Shown one piece after another: positions 9,399 through 19,581 of a stretch of 64,000 nt of DNA (its first letter is position 1; each line of letters opens with the position of its first letter). The stretch covers positions 2,579,075-2,643,074 of the forward strand of contig NC_061776.1 in the NCBI RefSeq assembly GCF_022458985.1. Direction: 5' to 3'. The position numbers and the translations under genes were made by a program. The stretch is from Mugil cephalus. Its lineage: Eukaryota; Chordata; Actinopteri; Mugiliformes; Mugilidae. The notes beneath the pieces are model-generated. The model searched no databases. It was not told the DNA's origin and was given only the letters and a program-made list of their open reading frames with translations.

Positions 9399-12162
9399 TC
9401 AGGACGACAACATCTCACTTGTGTGAGTCCTCATGTGCTTCGTTAAAGCAGAACCTTGAGTGAAAGTTTTACCACATGTGTCACAGCTGTACGGCTTCTC
9501 ACCTGTGTGAGTCCTCATGTGGATAGTCAAAGCACTATTTTGACTGAAACGATTTCCGCATGTCTTGCAAGAGAATGGCTTTTCACCTGTATGACTCCTC
9601 ATGTGCTTTGTTAAAGTAGTACCTAGAGTGAAGGTTTTACCACATGTGTCACAACTGTACGGCTTCTCACCTGTGTGAGTTCTCATGTGCCGAGGCAAAG
9701 CACTATTTTGACTAAAACATTTCCCACATGTCTCGCAAGAGAACGGCTTCTCACCCGTGTGAGTCCTCATGTGGTTCAACAAATATTTACTTTGAGTAAA
9801 GGTTTTACCACATGTGTCACAACAGTATGGCTTCTCGCCTGTGTGAGTCATCATGTGCTTAGTCAAAACACTATTCCGACTGAACTGTTTCCCACATGTC
9901 TTGCAAGAGAACAGCTTCTCACCTGTGTGAGTACTCATGTGGTATGATAAATGATTACTCTGAGTGAAGGTTTTACCACATGTGTCACAAACATATGGCT
10001 TCTCACCGGAATGCGTCCTCATGTGCCTTGTTAAATAAGTACTTTCAATGAAGGTCTTACCACATGTGTTACAACCATACGGCTTCTCACCTGTGTGAGT
10101 CCTCATGTGCTTATTCAAATCCCTTTTTTGACTGAAGCATTTCCCACATGACTTGCAAGGATATGGCTTCTCACCCGTGTGAATACTGATATGCGAAATC
10201 AAATCACTTCTCTTTGTGAAACTTTTACAACAGTTCTTGCAATGATGAGGTGTCTCATCTGTGTGGAGTCTGTAATGTCTCTTCATTACAGACTTTTTCT
10301 TGAAAACTTTTCCGCAGACATCACATATTATAGACTTTTTATCTGTGTCAGTGTCACACCAACTCTCTGACATGAGAGAGTTGTCCACATTGTTACTGTG
10401 ACATGATTCTCTGTGGTGTCTCCTGTTTGTATTCAGCTGTTTGGATTCACAGTTGTAAGAGAGGAACATGTTACTGTTTGGTTCTGGTTCACTGTGCTCA
10501 CTTTCCTCATCTGTAGGAGTCTCCATCAAGGAATCAGTCTCCTGCTTCAGTACAAGATGTTCTTCATAATGAATGCTGCAGAATTCCCCCTGTTCCTCTT
10601 TAATCTGTGGAGGTTCTGGTTCCTCCTGCTCCTCTTTAATCTGTGGAGTTTCTGGTTCCTCCTGTTCCTCTTTCAACTGTGGTGGTCCCGGTTCCTCCTG
10701 TTCCTCTTTAATCCATGGAGATTCTGGTTCCTCCTGTTCCTCTTTAATCCATGGAGATTCTGGTTCCTCTTGTTCCTCTTTAATCCGTGGAGGTTGTGGT
10801 TCCTCCTGGACCAGAATGGACTTCCTCTCCTGATTACAGAGCTCCTCCTCAGTGAAAACCTCCTCCATTGTACAGACATGTTGCTGTGGGAGGTCTGGAA
10901 GGACAAAAAGACACAGCATAAAAGTTACTAAGGAAAACACATCTGAGCTAATATGTTCTACTTTAAATCCATGTAGCGTTAGCTGTAAATGGCAAATGAT
11001 CTTTTTTTCATATCGTGTCTTTCTACCTATTTGTACTCAAAGCGCTTTACAGTCAGACACATTTGTTCCCACTGTAATGTATTGGGTTTGTGAGCCTTAG
11101 AGGTATGATGTCAGGAGGAGAAGGAAGAAGAAGCATGACAGCGGAGTTTCAACCACCACGAGTTTGTATCTGTGTCTGAAGCGCCTGAGGACAGGAGAGA
11201 AAACAGTCCATGTGCCTGGTGGGTTGAGCTGCAAGCTTGTCGCAGACAGTGAGAAAATCCATCAGTATGTGTATGGAAAATACATTCAAGTTGAGAGTGA
11301 CACATGCGGCTGAGAATATCTCCAAAAACCTTTGCACCAAGTTCCCATGAGACTTGAGAGATGCTGCTTAGGTTGCAAAGATACAGCCTTAGAGTCACAT
11401 ATTGCCAGGAAAGGAAATGCATTATGCACTGAATTGAGCATTCCCCAACAAGAAGAATGAAGAGAAAACTACACAAGTTCAAGGGAGCAACAGCGGAGGA
11501 CCCTGAAATCCAGTTATTGAATCTGTTTACATTACATTAAGAGGTGGCCAGATAAAAAAAAGGTAAAAAAGTCATGTACCAAAAGAAATTCAGCCCTATT
11601 GGGCATTTAGAGATAAAACCACACACGTCTGGGCTGATGTTCAAAGCAGCAAAGATCATTTTCCCATCAGTTGAGAAAAAAAATGCCAAACAGAAACAAC
11701 ATTTTTAAGTGCAAAAGATGAGCAAGAAAATTACAGAAATTTGGGAATTCAGGCGTGGCACAGCCATCCATTCCTGGTGATGCTCAATCAAAGGGAGAGG
11801 AGGAGGTTTGAAGATACAGATGTTTGTATGACTCATGTTTGTAATATTTTCAAGTTAAAAATGTTAAAAGTGAAGCAAACATTAACCAGACTGGCAGTAA
11901 AGACACAGCGCCGTCTAGTGTTGGGGTGGCGTTGCTACAGAGCGATCTAGATTATGTGTTTCCATTCACTCGTTAGTTCATTCAGACTGTTCTACTCGCC
12001 TATTTTGTGTAACTTTATCTCGGGTTTCCAGGTGATATCCAGCAGTCTGTGCTGACGATCGATCTCATCCTCGGACCGGACGACAGTTCTTTCAGAGGAT
12101 CCGAATATTTCTTCAGGAGCAGCAGTTACTGACTCAATGATAAAACTCTCAGCTGAAGACAT
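9399..12162 (-). CDS. C2H2 zinc-finger protein, gene 3 copy A (two exons, about 552 aa)
   Basis: Exon 1 is 12000-12162 and exon 2 is 10894-9399; joined they form 553 codons including the stop. Exon 1 encodes MSSAESFIIESVTAAPEEIF and ends [15 protein letters not shown]. The donor reads GCGAGT, so this would be a GC-AG intron. Exon 2 has DLPQQHVC, six 12-residue acidic repeats (EEPESPWIKEEQ type), an LKQETDS motif, and 11 C2H2 fingers in which CDTCGKTF and CKTCGK types alternate through the C-terminal half. The intron holds a Ty3/gypsy fossil in antisense. The start codon faces gene 4 head to head, about 1.15 kb apart. Probably a nuclear DNA-binding regulator; target unknown. Confidence 0.85.
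11110..11765 (+). mobile_element. Ty3/gypsy LTR-retrotransposon fossil (RNase H and integrase zinc-domain part)
   Basis: Plus-strand translation shows family-typical segments of the RNase H region (EKIHQYVYGKYIQVESDH and LLRLQRYSLRVTY) and then of the integrase H2C2 region. No LTRs are visible. It is a partial, clearly broken copy with several breaks, lying antisense in the gene 3 intron. It is present in both block copies (27806-28466), so it predates their divergence. Confidence 0.6.
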
Positions 12163-12252
12163 TGTTACTTCAACAGCTGAAATATTTATCACCACACACA
12201 GAGAAGCACAACAACACTACTAACGGGTTTTTTTTAAAAAACAAAAAACCAA

Positions 12253-12365
12253 CCACTTCTGCGACGTGTCCCAGATTAAAGGTCCGCCAGGGTAGAGTCA
12301 ACAATTTGTTCCGCTACGTTTTAAAATCTCACTTAGGATCATATCGTCAATTTCCTTCAGGAATT
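12253..12365 (-). promoter_or_regulatory. Shared upstream module of gene 3A (likely promoter)
   Basis: A diverged version of the cluster upstream block lies about 100 bases before the gene 3 start codon: ordered segments matching CGGAAC-rich, TCTCACTT-type and GTCGTCAATTTCCT-type parts of the gene 2 module. The ETS-like core is weakened here. Copy B is about 28951-29063. Confidence 0.35.
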
Positions 12366-13110
12366 TAATCTTTAAATTCCCAAAAGATAAAAATAAATAA
12401 ATAAATCAACAAATGGTTTTATCTTAAAGTATATATTATGTTAATTGATGACATTGTTTTTTGCTTCATATTTAGGTTTAAGAAGACCACTTCTTTTTTT
12501 TCTGTATTAAATCCAAATGTATTCTTCAAAGCAGTTCATTTTCTGCTGATTTACTCCTTAACTGTCACCCTGAAATACCTCCATTTGGAACATAAGATGC
12601 TCAGCATGGACGACAAATAACTTTGGAAATTAGTAAAATTGCTTTTTCATCAGTAAGGACGCCACACGAAAACACATGTGAGAGGCTGGTATTCTTAACT
12701 CATCAAAAGAGTCAAAATATGATTATACACGTGTGTGTGTGTGACATGTGCAGGACACAGAAATGATTAACATTGTACTATGTTACTACCCATGGTCCAA
12801 CATATTTAACACTGGAGTCTTTTTTCATGAATAAAAACACTCACAAAACAAAACATAAATGAGGAGATGGATATTATTTCCTTTAGTCCCACTCCGCCAA
12901 ATATATGCAGATATGACACAAACAATAATGACTTCTACTGCATCGGCCAAAAGGCCAAGAACCACTGCACGCCATGACCATCACCCCGTTGCCCAGACAC
13001 CTTAAGGATTTAACAGAGCCACTATGCTGCAGTCCGCCTGAAGATCAAACAGACCTGGGGGTGGTCGACTTTGCTTGTTTGTTTGATTTCGTGGAATTTA
13101 CCGTTAATAT

Positions 13111-13220
13111 TCCTGCGGAAAATTGATGATATGGCCCAAAGTGAGATTTTAAAATGTAGCGGAACACAATGTTGACGCTATTACTCTGACGGACCTAGTG
13201 TGACACCAAGAGGAAATGGT
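13111..13220 (+). promoter_or_regulatory. Shared upstream module of gene 4A (likely promoter)
   Basis: The block reads GATGATATGGCCCAAAGTGAG, then TAGCGGAACAC, then TCTGACGGACC and an AGGAAATGG end, in the same order as in genes 6, 9 and 10, about 95-200 bases before the ATG. The copy B equivalent is about 29809-29918. Function is inferred from conservation of order and position. Confidence 0.4.
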
Positions 13221-13313
13221 TTGTTTTTTTGAAAAGCGTGTGTGGACTGAGCTGGAAGGTGATTGTGTTGTGTTGTCGTGTCCCAAATAAATAGACTAGC
13301 TGTTAAAGTAACA

Positions 13314-15134
13314 ATGTCTTTAACTGAGAGCTTGACAGAGTTGATCATCGAGCCACTAACTGTTTTTCCTGAAGAAATATTCGGACACTTGGAAAGAACT
13401 GTCGTCCAGTCCGAGGGAGAGATCGATCGTCGTCGCAGACTGCTGGATATCACCTGGAAACCAGAGATAAAGTTACATAGAATAGGTGAGTAGAACTAGA
13501 ATGATCTGAACCCACCCACCTACCTTCGCCAGTCAATCCGTTTACATGCACGTGAAAAAACGAATTATTGCCTCAATCGGATTATAACAGGAAAACTTAA
13601 GTGCATGTAAACACGTTACTCCCATTAAAATCCTTCACTCTTCTTCTTCCTCCTTCACTTCTGACATCATATATTGTAGAGGCTTGAAAGCCGACTTCTT
13701 CCATGCGTAACATTTAAATGTTCGTCAGTTCAATTTACAGTTATAACACAGAATCCTCTTTCTTGTCTCTTGGTTATTCCTGTCATCACATCAGTAACCT
13801 TTAGGCTGTGTCTCTTTGTTCCTTCAGACCTCCCACAACAACATGTCTGTACGGAGGAGGAGGTTCTCACTGAGCAACAGGTCAGTAACCAGGAGAGGAA
13901 CTCTAGTCTGGACCAGGAGGAACCAGAACCTCCAGAGATTAAAGAGCAACAGGAGGAACCAGGACCCCCACAAATTAAAGAGGAACAGGAGGAACCACAG
14001 CCCCCTCAGTTGAAAGAGGAACACGAGGAACCAGAACCTCCACAGATTAAAGAGGAAGAGGAGGAACCAGAGCTCCCACAGTTAAAAGAGGAACACGAGG
14101 AACCAGAACCTCCGCAGATTAAAGAGGAAGAGGAGGAACCAGAACCTCCGCAGATTAAAGAGGAACAGGTGGAACTCTACTGCAGTCACAAAGAAGAACA
14201 TCGTGTACCGAAGCAGGAGACTGATTCCTTCATAGAGACTCCTACTGATGAGGAAAGTGAACCAGAATCAAATAGTGACCAGCTCCTCTCTCACAATTCT
14301 CCTGTATCTGAGAGCCCAGATCAGGAAGGAAATAGAAATCCAGAGCTAAATCCAAAGAAGAGACGTCCCAGAGACACAAGTCAAAGTAAAAATGTAGACA
14401 ACTCTCCCATGTCAGAGAGTCAGTGTGATACTAATACAAGTCGAAAGTCTGTAACACGTGACATTTCTGGAAAAGCCGTTAAGAGCAAGTCTACAATGAA
14501 AAGACGTTACAGATTTCATACAGGCACAAATAAGACACCTCATCATTGCAACACATGTGGTAAAAGTTTCACGTACAGGAGTAATTTGATTTTACACACC
14601 AGGACTCACACAAGTGAATATCCGTACTGTTGTGACACATGTGGGAAAACCTTCAGGCAAAGATATAGTTTAACTGAGCACATAACAACTCACACAGGTG
14701 AGAAGAAGTACGGTTGTGACTTATGCGGTAAAACCTTTAATCGATGCGGTAATTTACACAAACACATGAGGATTCACACAGGTGAGAAGCCATACAATTG
14801 TGACATATGTGGTAAAACCTTTTCTGAAAGTAGTCATTTAACGAAGCACAGAAGAACGCACACAGGTGAGAGGCCGCACAGTTGTGACATATGTGGTAAA
14901 ACCTTTACTGAACGAAGTAATTTTAAGAAACACAGGAAGACTCACACAGGTGAGAAGCCCTACGGTTGTGACACCTGTGGTAAAATCTTCAGTCGAAATA
15001 CTCATTTAACTCGGCACATGAGGATTCACACAGGTGAAAAACCGTATTTTTGTGACACATGTGGTAAAACCTTCAATCGAAATACTCTTTTAACAAAGCA
15101 CATGAGGACTCACAGAGGGGGGAAGTTATCCTGA
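13314..15134 (+). CDS. C2H2 zinc-finger protein, gene 4 copy A (two exons, about 492 aa)
   Basis: Exon 1 is 13314-13485 (57 codons plus one base, donor GTGAGT) and exon 2 is 13828-15134, after acceptor TCCTTCAG. Exon 1 encodes MSLTESLTELIIEPLTVF and [15 protein letters not shown]. Exon 2 has DLPQQHVC, seven acidic 12-residue repeats (the first, EIKEQ, is off consensus), an LPKQETDS-like site, then a dead finger in which both cysteines are lost (RDIS for CDVC), followed by seven good C2H2 fingers. It ends THRGGKLS. The frame is fully open, unlike copy B. A 73-bp inverted-repeat element sits in the intron. Divergent from gene 3. Likely nuclear DNA-binding protein. Confidence 0.85.
13540..13612. 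mobile_element. Miniature inverted-repeat element in the gene 4 intron
   Basis: GTTTACATGCAC at 13540-13551 is mirrored by GTGCATGTAAAC at 13601-13612, a perfect 12-base inverted repeat bounding 73 bases. This looks like a short non-autonomous DNA transposon. The same element is in copy B at 30238-30310. Confidence 0.5.
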
Positions 15135-15784
15135 AGTTTCTGTAGGGAGAAAGTCTCTGGGAAGTGGAGATTGAAATAATCTTTTCAGAATTTGTTGTTT
15201 GTCATTTTTGATGCAAAGATCTAATGCAATTATTCTGATATCAAATAATATCAGATATTATTCTAATATCAAACCTGGACAGTGAACAGATGGAAGGTTA
15301 CATCTAAGTTTACAACAGGATTTGGAGAGTACCACACAATCAGGAGCCACAGGACAAGGAGATGATAAAAACAACCAGATTGTGTTGTAATGGCAAAGAA
15401 TTGAATTTTGGAACACACAGTTGATCATAATTTGTTTTGTCATTATTAGTACTAAAAACACTGCTTCCTGTCAACTGGCATCTTCTCTTTTTTCTGACCT
15501 ATACTTTGATGTTTTTAATTTCATCACATTTTTCTACATATATTTTTTTTAAGAAAATTCTAATAAAAACTTAGCTATCCAAAACTACACGAATACGTAT
15601 GTAATATTTTCATTATTAATAATGAGCAATATTGTTGATTTAACTGAAACACTTGTGACGGTTTACTTCATCTTGAGTTGATCCCGTTTAACAGGGCATT
15701 TACCCTCTACTGGTCAAAGGGCAGAACTACAACACATCAAGTCAATCTTTACCTGTATGCAGTAGATAATACAGACGAACTACA
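15135..15784 (+). other. 3' UTR and flank of gene 4A
   Basis: No gene is visible. A plus-strand AATAAA at about 15562 could serve as the polyadenylation signal. The segment GTCTGGACAGTGAACAGATGG-like near 15275 and the CACAGGACAAGGAGATGA segment are shared with the downstream flanks of genes 9 and 10. Confidence 0.4.
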
Positions 15785-16530
15785 GAATAAGGGCGTATTT
15801 AGTCCGCTTGAAACGGACCCTTTCTCTGGTCCGGACTTTTTGGGTAGGTGTGAATACAAATCAGTGGACTCTGGTGCGGACCAAACAAGTGAGCCGAGAC
15901 CACCTCTGCAGTGACTCAGTTCACTTGTTTGGTCCGCACCAGAGTCCGTAACGAACCCTGCTCCGCTTCGTTTGTCCCGTGAATGCAATCCGAACCTTTT
16001 CCGAACCAAATGCAACATCAACGTAAGCGAACGAACTTAATATAATCCATTCGCGCACGTGACCAAAGGAAAAATAAGGGACAGTTTCATCTGCAAAAAC
16101 AAGAAAAAAAAAGTGCAATCATTGCTAACTGGTATACCAGGAACAAAAAGGTTACAAAAAATGTAGTGATCGGTTGTTTCATTCATTCATTCATTCGTAT
16201 TTTATACAAAGAATGAGCCGTGGGTCAAAGTGGGGCATGGAAGAGAGCACTGCCTCTTCGATATATGGTCGGAGGAGAGCATATGTCAGCTGCTTGATGC
16301 ACAAAAATGCCTATGTCCACGGCCAAATTGCCAACAGAATGTGCAAGGCAGGCTTTACCTGGACTCAGACTCAGTGTCGGCTTAAAGTGAAAAAAATTTC
16401 GCCAAAGATCCCGCCAATCATTTTTATCCAGTGACTGGGCAGCTACAGGACACACTGGGTTTGTTTACAATGTTGGTCCACTTGTCAAAAAATGCAATGT
16501 GAATACAACCAAAACCGGACCAGAGCAATG
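15785..16530 (+). mobile_element. DNA-transposon-like element carrying a Myb/SANT-like frame
   Basis: The left part is rich in GGTCCGGAC and GGTCCGCACC words typical of fish hAT-like non-autonomous elements, and related TGTGAATACAA words occur near both ends (15850 and 16498). It contains a perfect 27-base inverted repeat (15866-15892 with 15921-15947). The reading frame at 16213-16430 encodes about 70 residues with a trihelix/Myb-SANT pattern: RGSKWGMEES, then NAYVHGQIANRMCKAGFTWT, then QCRLKVKKI. Such domains occur in transposon-derived DNA-binding proteins. No transposase is visible. Copy B is 32487-33237. Confidence 0.45.
15866..15947. repeat. Perfect 27-base palindromic hairpin
   Basis: GGACTCTGGTGCGGACCAAA onward at 15866-15892 is exactly reverse-complementary to 15921-15947, with a 28-base loop. 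In copy B (32568-32649) the right arm carries two substitutions. Confidence 0.85.
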
Positions 16531-17617
16531 CGAAACAGCAGGTTAATGACAAGGTGGTGAGGCTCTCAATGACACTGTAATAAAAATTCCATAGAATGTC
16601 TTTGCCTAACTTTAAATGAGTTTCTTAGGGAGGTGTTGCCGTTACTGACACCTCCTGAGAGTCTCTTCTATATGTAAATTGAATAACAGCACAAGATGCT
16701 GGAACTGCTGGAAATTTCAGGTCAAGCTCATTTGGATGGGTTCTGTGTCACACATTAAAGTTAAGTCAATCCCCAAATGGGAAAACTATCGCTAAAAATA
16801 ATTAGGAAGAACTCAACACACCTGCCAACGGATAGACTTCAATTCTTTAAATACCATCAAAGGGGAATTGCTGGAATTGATTTTAGTGAAATGGATTTAT
16901 TTCATTTCTTACTCTATAACTATTCACAACAGAGTAAAAGTACTTCAACTTCAAAGTAAAAGATATACATACAGAAGAGCAGAAAAAATTATCACTTTAT
17001 TCATGTTTATTTGGAAAATCACATATTTACAATCACATAAACAGTTTGTTTCAAGTCACTTAAAACCGAGTGTCGCAGTTCCAGACATGTATTTCAAATA
17101 CCCTCTGTCAACAATTTATTTCCCAACTGTGGGGGAAAAAATGTTGGTGAGAAAACTAAAATTAAGTCCTGGAATAATTCCTCTTGGTCTGTGTCACCTG
17201 TAAAATTGGGAAGTGCAAAAATTTGATGACATCCAGAACATATTGAAACATCAGGGAAAAAAAATAAGAAGACTCCAGTCGACAGGAAGCAGTGTTTTTA
17301 GTGTTTACAATACACCAAAAAGAACTTCACTGATCACCACTACTTCAGTTTGACTTCACAATGAGAAAAATAGTCTCTTCCTGTAAAACTAGATCTTTGT
17401 TTTTGGAAGATTACCACATATCCACCGCAGTTTATCAGCCTCCAATTGAATGTGCAGTCTGATTAAAAACAAATTTCATAAACCAACCTCACTGAGTTTG
17501 ACATGCGGTAAAGTCACTGTTGTTTTGTCTCCTGCAAACTTTAGGTGAACAAACTAAGTTGGTCCCTAAAGTGGTCCTCTCCAAATCCAAATTAGATGAT
17601 CGTCCCAGGCAGAGGGA
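16531..17617. other. Intergenic region and 3' flank of gene 5A
   Basis: No gene is supported here. Minus-strand AATAAA signals near 16996-17012 may end gene 5 transcripts. The part from about 17400 resembles downstream flanks of other cluster genes. A short segment near 16630-16665 (AGGTGTTGCCGTTACTGACA) recurs in reverse orientation near 44960-44990, so it is part of a dispersed repeat. Confidence 0.35.
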
Positions 17618-18831
17618 CTATTCACCTGTGTGAATCCTCATGTGTCTCTTGAAATTATTACTTTGATTGAAGGATTTTCCACATGTGTTACAATCATACG
17701 GCTTCTCACCTGTATGAGTCCTCACGTGCTTATTCAAAGCACCAGTGTGACTGAAACGTTTCCCACATGATTTGCAAGGATATGGCTTCTCACCTGTGTG
17801 AGTCCTCACGTGCACAGTCAAATCACTATTTTGAGTGAAACGTTTCCCACATGTTTTGCAAGGATATGGTTTCTCACCTGTGTGAATCCTGGTGTGTAAA
17901 ATCAAGCTGCTACGCTGTGTGAAACTTTTACCACATGTGTTACAATGATAAGGCGTCTGAGATGGGTGAAATCGGTACCGTCTCTCCATTAAATGCTTGT
18001 ACTTAAAGGTTTTTCCACAGTCAGTATCACTCTCACTCTCTGACATGGAAGAGCTGTCGACATTGTTTCTGTGACTTGTGTCTCTGTGATGTCTCTTCTT
18101 TGGATTCAGCTCTGAATTTCTGGTTGATCCTGAGTCTACACGTTTCCTTCCATACTGATCTGGCCTCTCAGCTACAGGAGAGTTGTAAGAGAGGAGATGA
18201 TCACTGTTTGGTTCTGGTTCACTGTGCTCACTTTCCTCATCAGAAGGAGTCTCCATCGAGGAATCGGTCTCCTGGTTCAATACAAGATGTTCTTCCTGCT
18301 GAATGCTACAGAGTTTCTTCTGTTCCTCATTAATCTGTGGAGGTTCTGGTTCTACCTGGTCCAGACTGGATTTCCTCTCCTGGTTATAGAGCTGCTCCTC
18401 AGTGAGAACCTCCTCCTCTGTATAAACATGTTGCTGTGGGAGGTCTGAAGGGACAAAGAGACACAACATAAAGGTAATGTGATGACAGGAAAACACATCT
18501 GAGCAGATATGTTTTACTTTAAATCCATGTAGCATTGGCTGTGTTAGTTAGCCTCTTAGCGTGTTATCAACCTTCTAGCTGAGTCTCTTTCCTCTGTGTC
18601 TTCTTCATACTGTTTGTCTCCATTCATTACTTCATCCAGATCATTCTGGTTCTACTCACCTATTCTGTGTAACTTTATCTCAGGTTTCCAGGTGATATCC
18701 AGCAGTCTGCGCTGACGATCGATCTCTTCCTCGTACTGGACGACAGTTCTTTCAAAGAGTCCGAATATTTCTTCAGCAGCAGCAGTTAGTCGCTCGATGA
18801 TCAACTCTCTCAAACTCTCAGCTGAAGACAT
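17618..18831 (-). CDS. C2H2 zinc-finger protein, gene 5 copy A (two exons, about 332 aa)
   Basis: Exon 1 is 18660-18831 (donor GTGAGT, phase 1) and exon 2 is 18444-17618; together 333 codons including the stop. Exon 1 reads [20 protein letters not shown] onward, the best version of the cluster domain. Exon 2 is short: DLPQQHVY, a single acidic repeat in which the usual lysine is asparagine (INEE), LNQETDS in place of LKQETDS, a half-lost finger (DTDCGKTF) and only four good C2H2 fingers. A TAG follows directly after the last HTGE linker, so the usual KLSS tail is missing. It is head to head with gene 6. It may be a reduced member of the family; the frame is open. Confidence 0.8.
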
Positions 18832-18947
18832 TGTTACTTCAACAGCTCAAATTTTTTTTAGGCATACGAAGACACGACACAAATGTCTTACAGCTCAGTC
18901 CACACACGCAGAAACACAACCACGCCACTAACGGGTTTTAAAAAGCA

Positions 18948-18990
18948 AACCACTTCCGCCTCTTGTCTCACTATAAAGTTCCGTCAGAGG
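18948..18990 (-). promoter_or_regulatory. Truncated upstream module of gene 5A
   Basis: On the minus strand the sequence retains CTGACGGAACTTTATAGTG and GGCGGAAGTGG, the proximal part of the cluster promoter-like block. The distal part is replaced by a CA repeat and a zinc-finger fragment. Copy B is about 35654-35698. Confidence 0.4.
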
Positions 18991-19012
18991 AACACACACA
19001 CACATACACACA

Positions 19013-19207
<195 letters not shown>

Positions 19208-19341
19208 TTAAACTGGTTTCAGTGACGGAGAAATGTTCGAATTAATTTATCACTTTAAATATGAAACAAAAAAAATGTATGTATAGATATTAAATTAAAC
19301 AATTAAATAATAAGTGGTTGTTTGTCTTTAGGGAATTTAGA

Positions 19342-19454
19342 ATGCAGGAAAACTGATGATATGATCCGAAGTGAGATTTAACAACGCAGCGGAACACAAT
19401 GATGACTCTCCTTCTCTGACGGAACTTTATAGTGGGACACCAGTCGGAAGTGTT
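19342..19454 (+). promoter_or_regulatory. Shared upstream module of gene 6A (likely promoter)
   Basis: The block contains TGATGATATGATCCGAAGTG, then CAGCGGAACAC, then CTGACGGAACTTTATAGTGG and GTCGGAAGTG, about 130-240 bases before the ATG. It matches the modules of genes 2, 4, 9 and 10. Copy B is about 36043-36153. Confidence 0.45.
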
Positions 19455-19581
19455 TTTTTTTTCCTTTCTTTTCCAAACTCGTGAGTAGTGTTGTTGTGTT
19501 TTTATGTTTGTGGACTAAGCTGGAATAAGGCTGTGTCGTGTCTTCGTGTCCCAGATAAATATTTGAGCTGTTGAAGTAACA

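Noticed and set aside
10413-10931. Hydrophobic [13 protein letters not shown]-type frames opposite the acidic repeats, and similar ones at 1795, 7012, 13824 and 30428
   Set aside because: They are the antisense reading of the [12 protein letters not shown] repeats and occur wherever that repeat occurs; no start, splice or conservation of their own.
15678-15914. A 78-codon open frame overlapping the hairpin region
   Set aside because: It lies in the inverted-repeat part of a transposon-like element and has no protein features.
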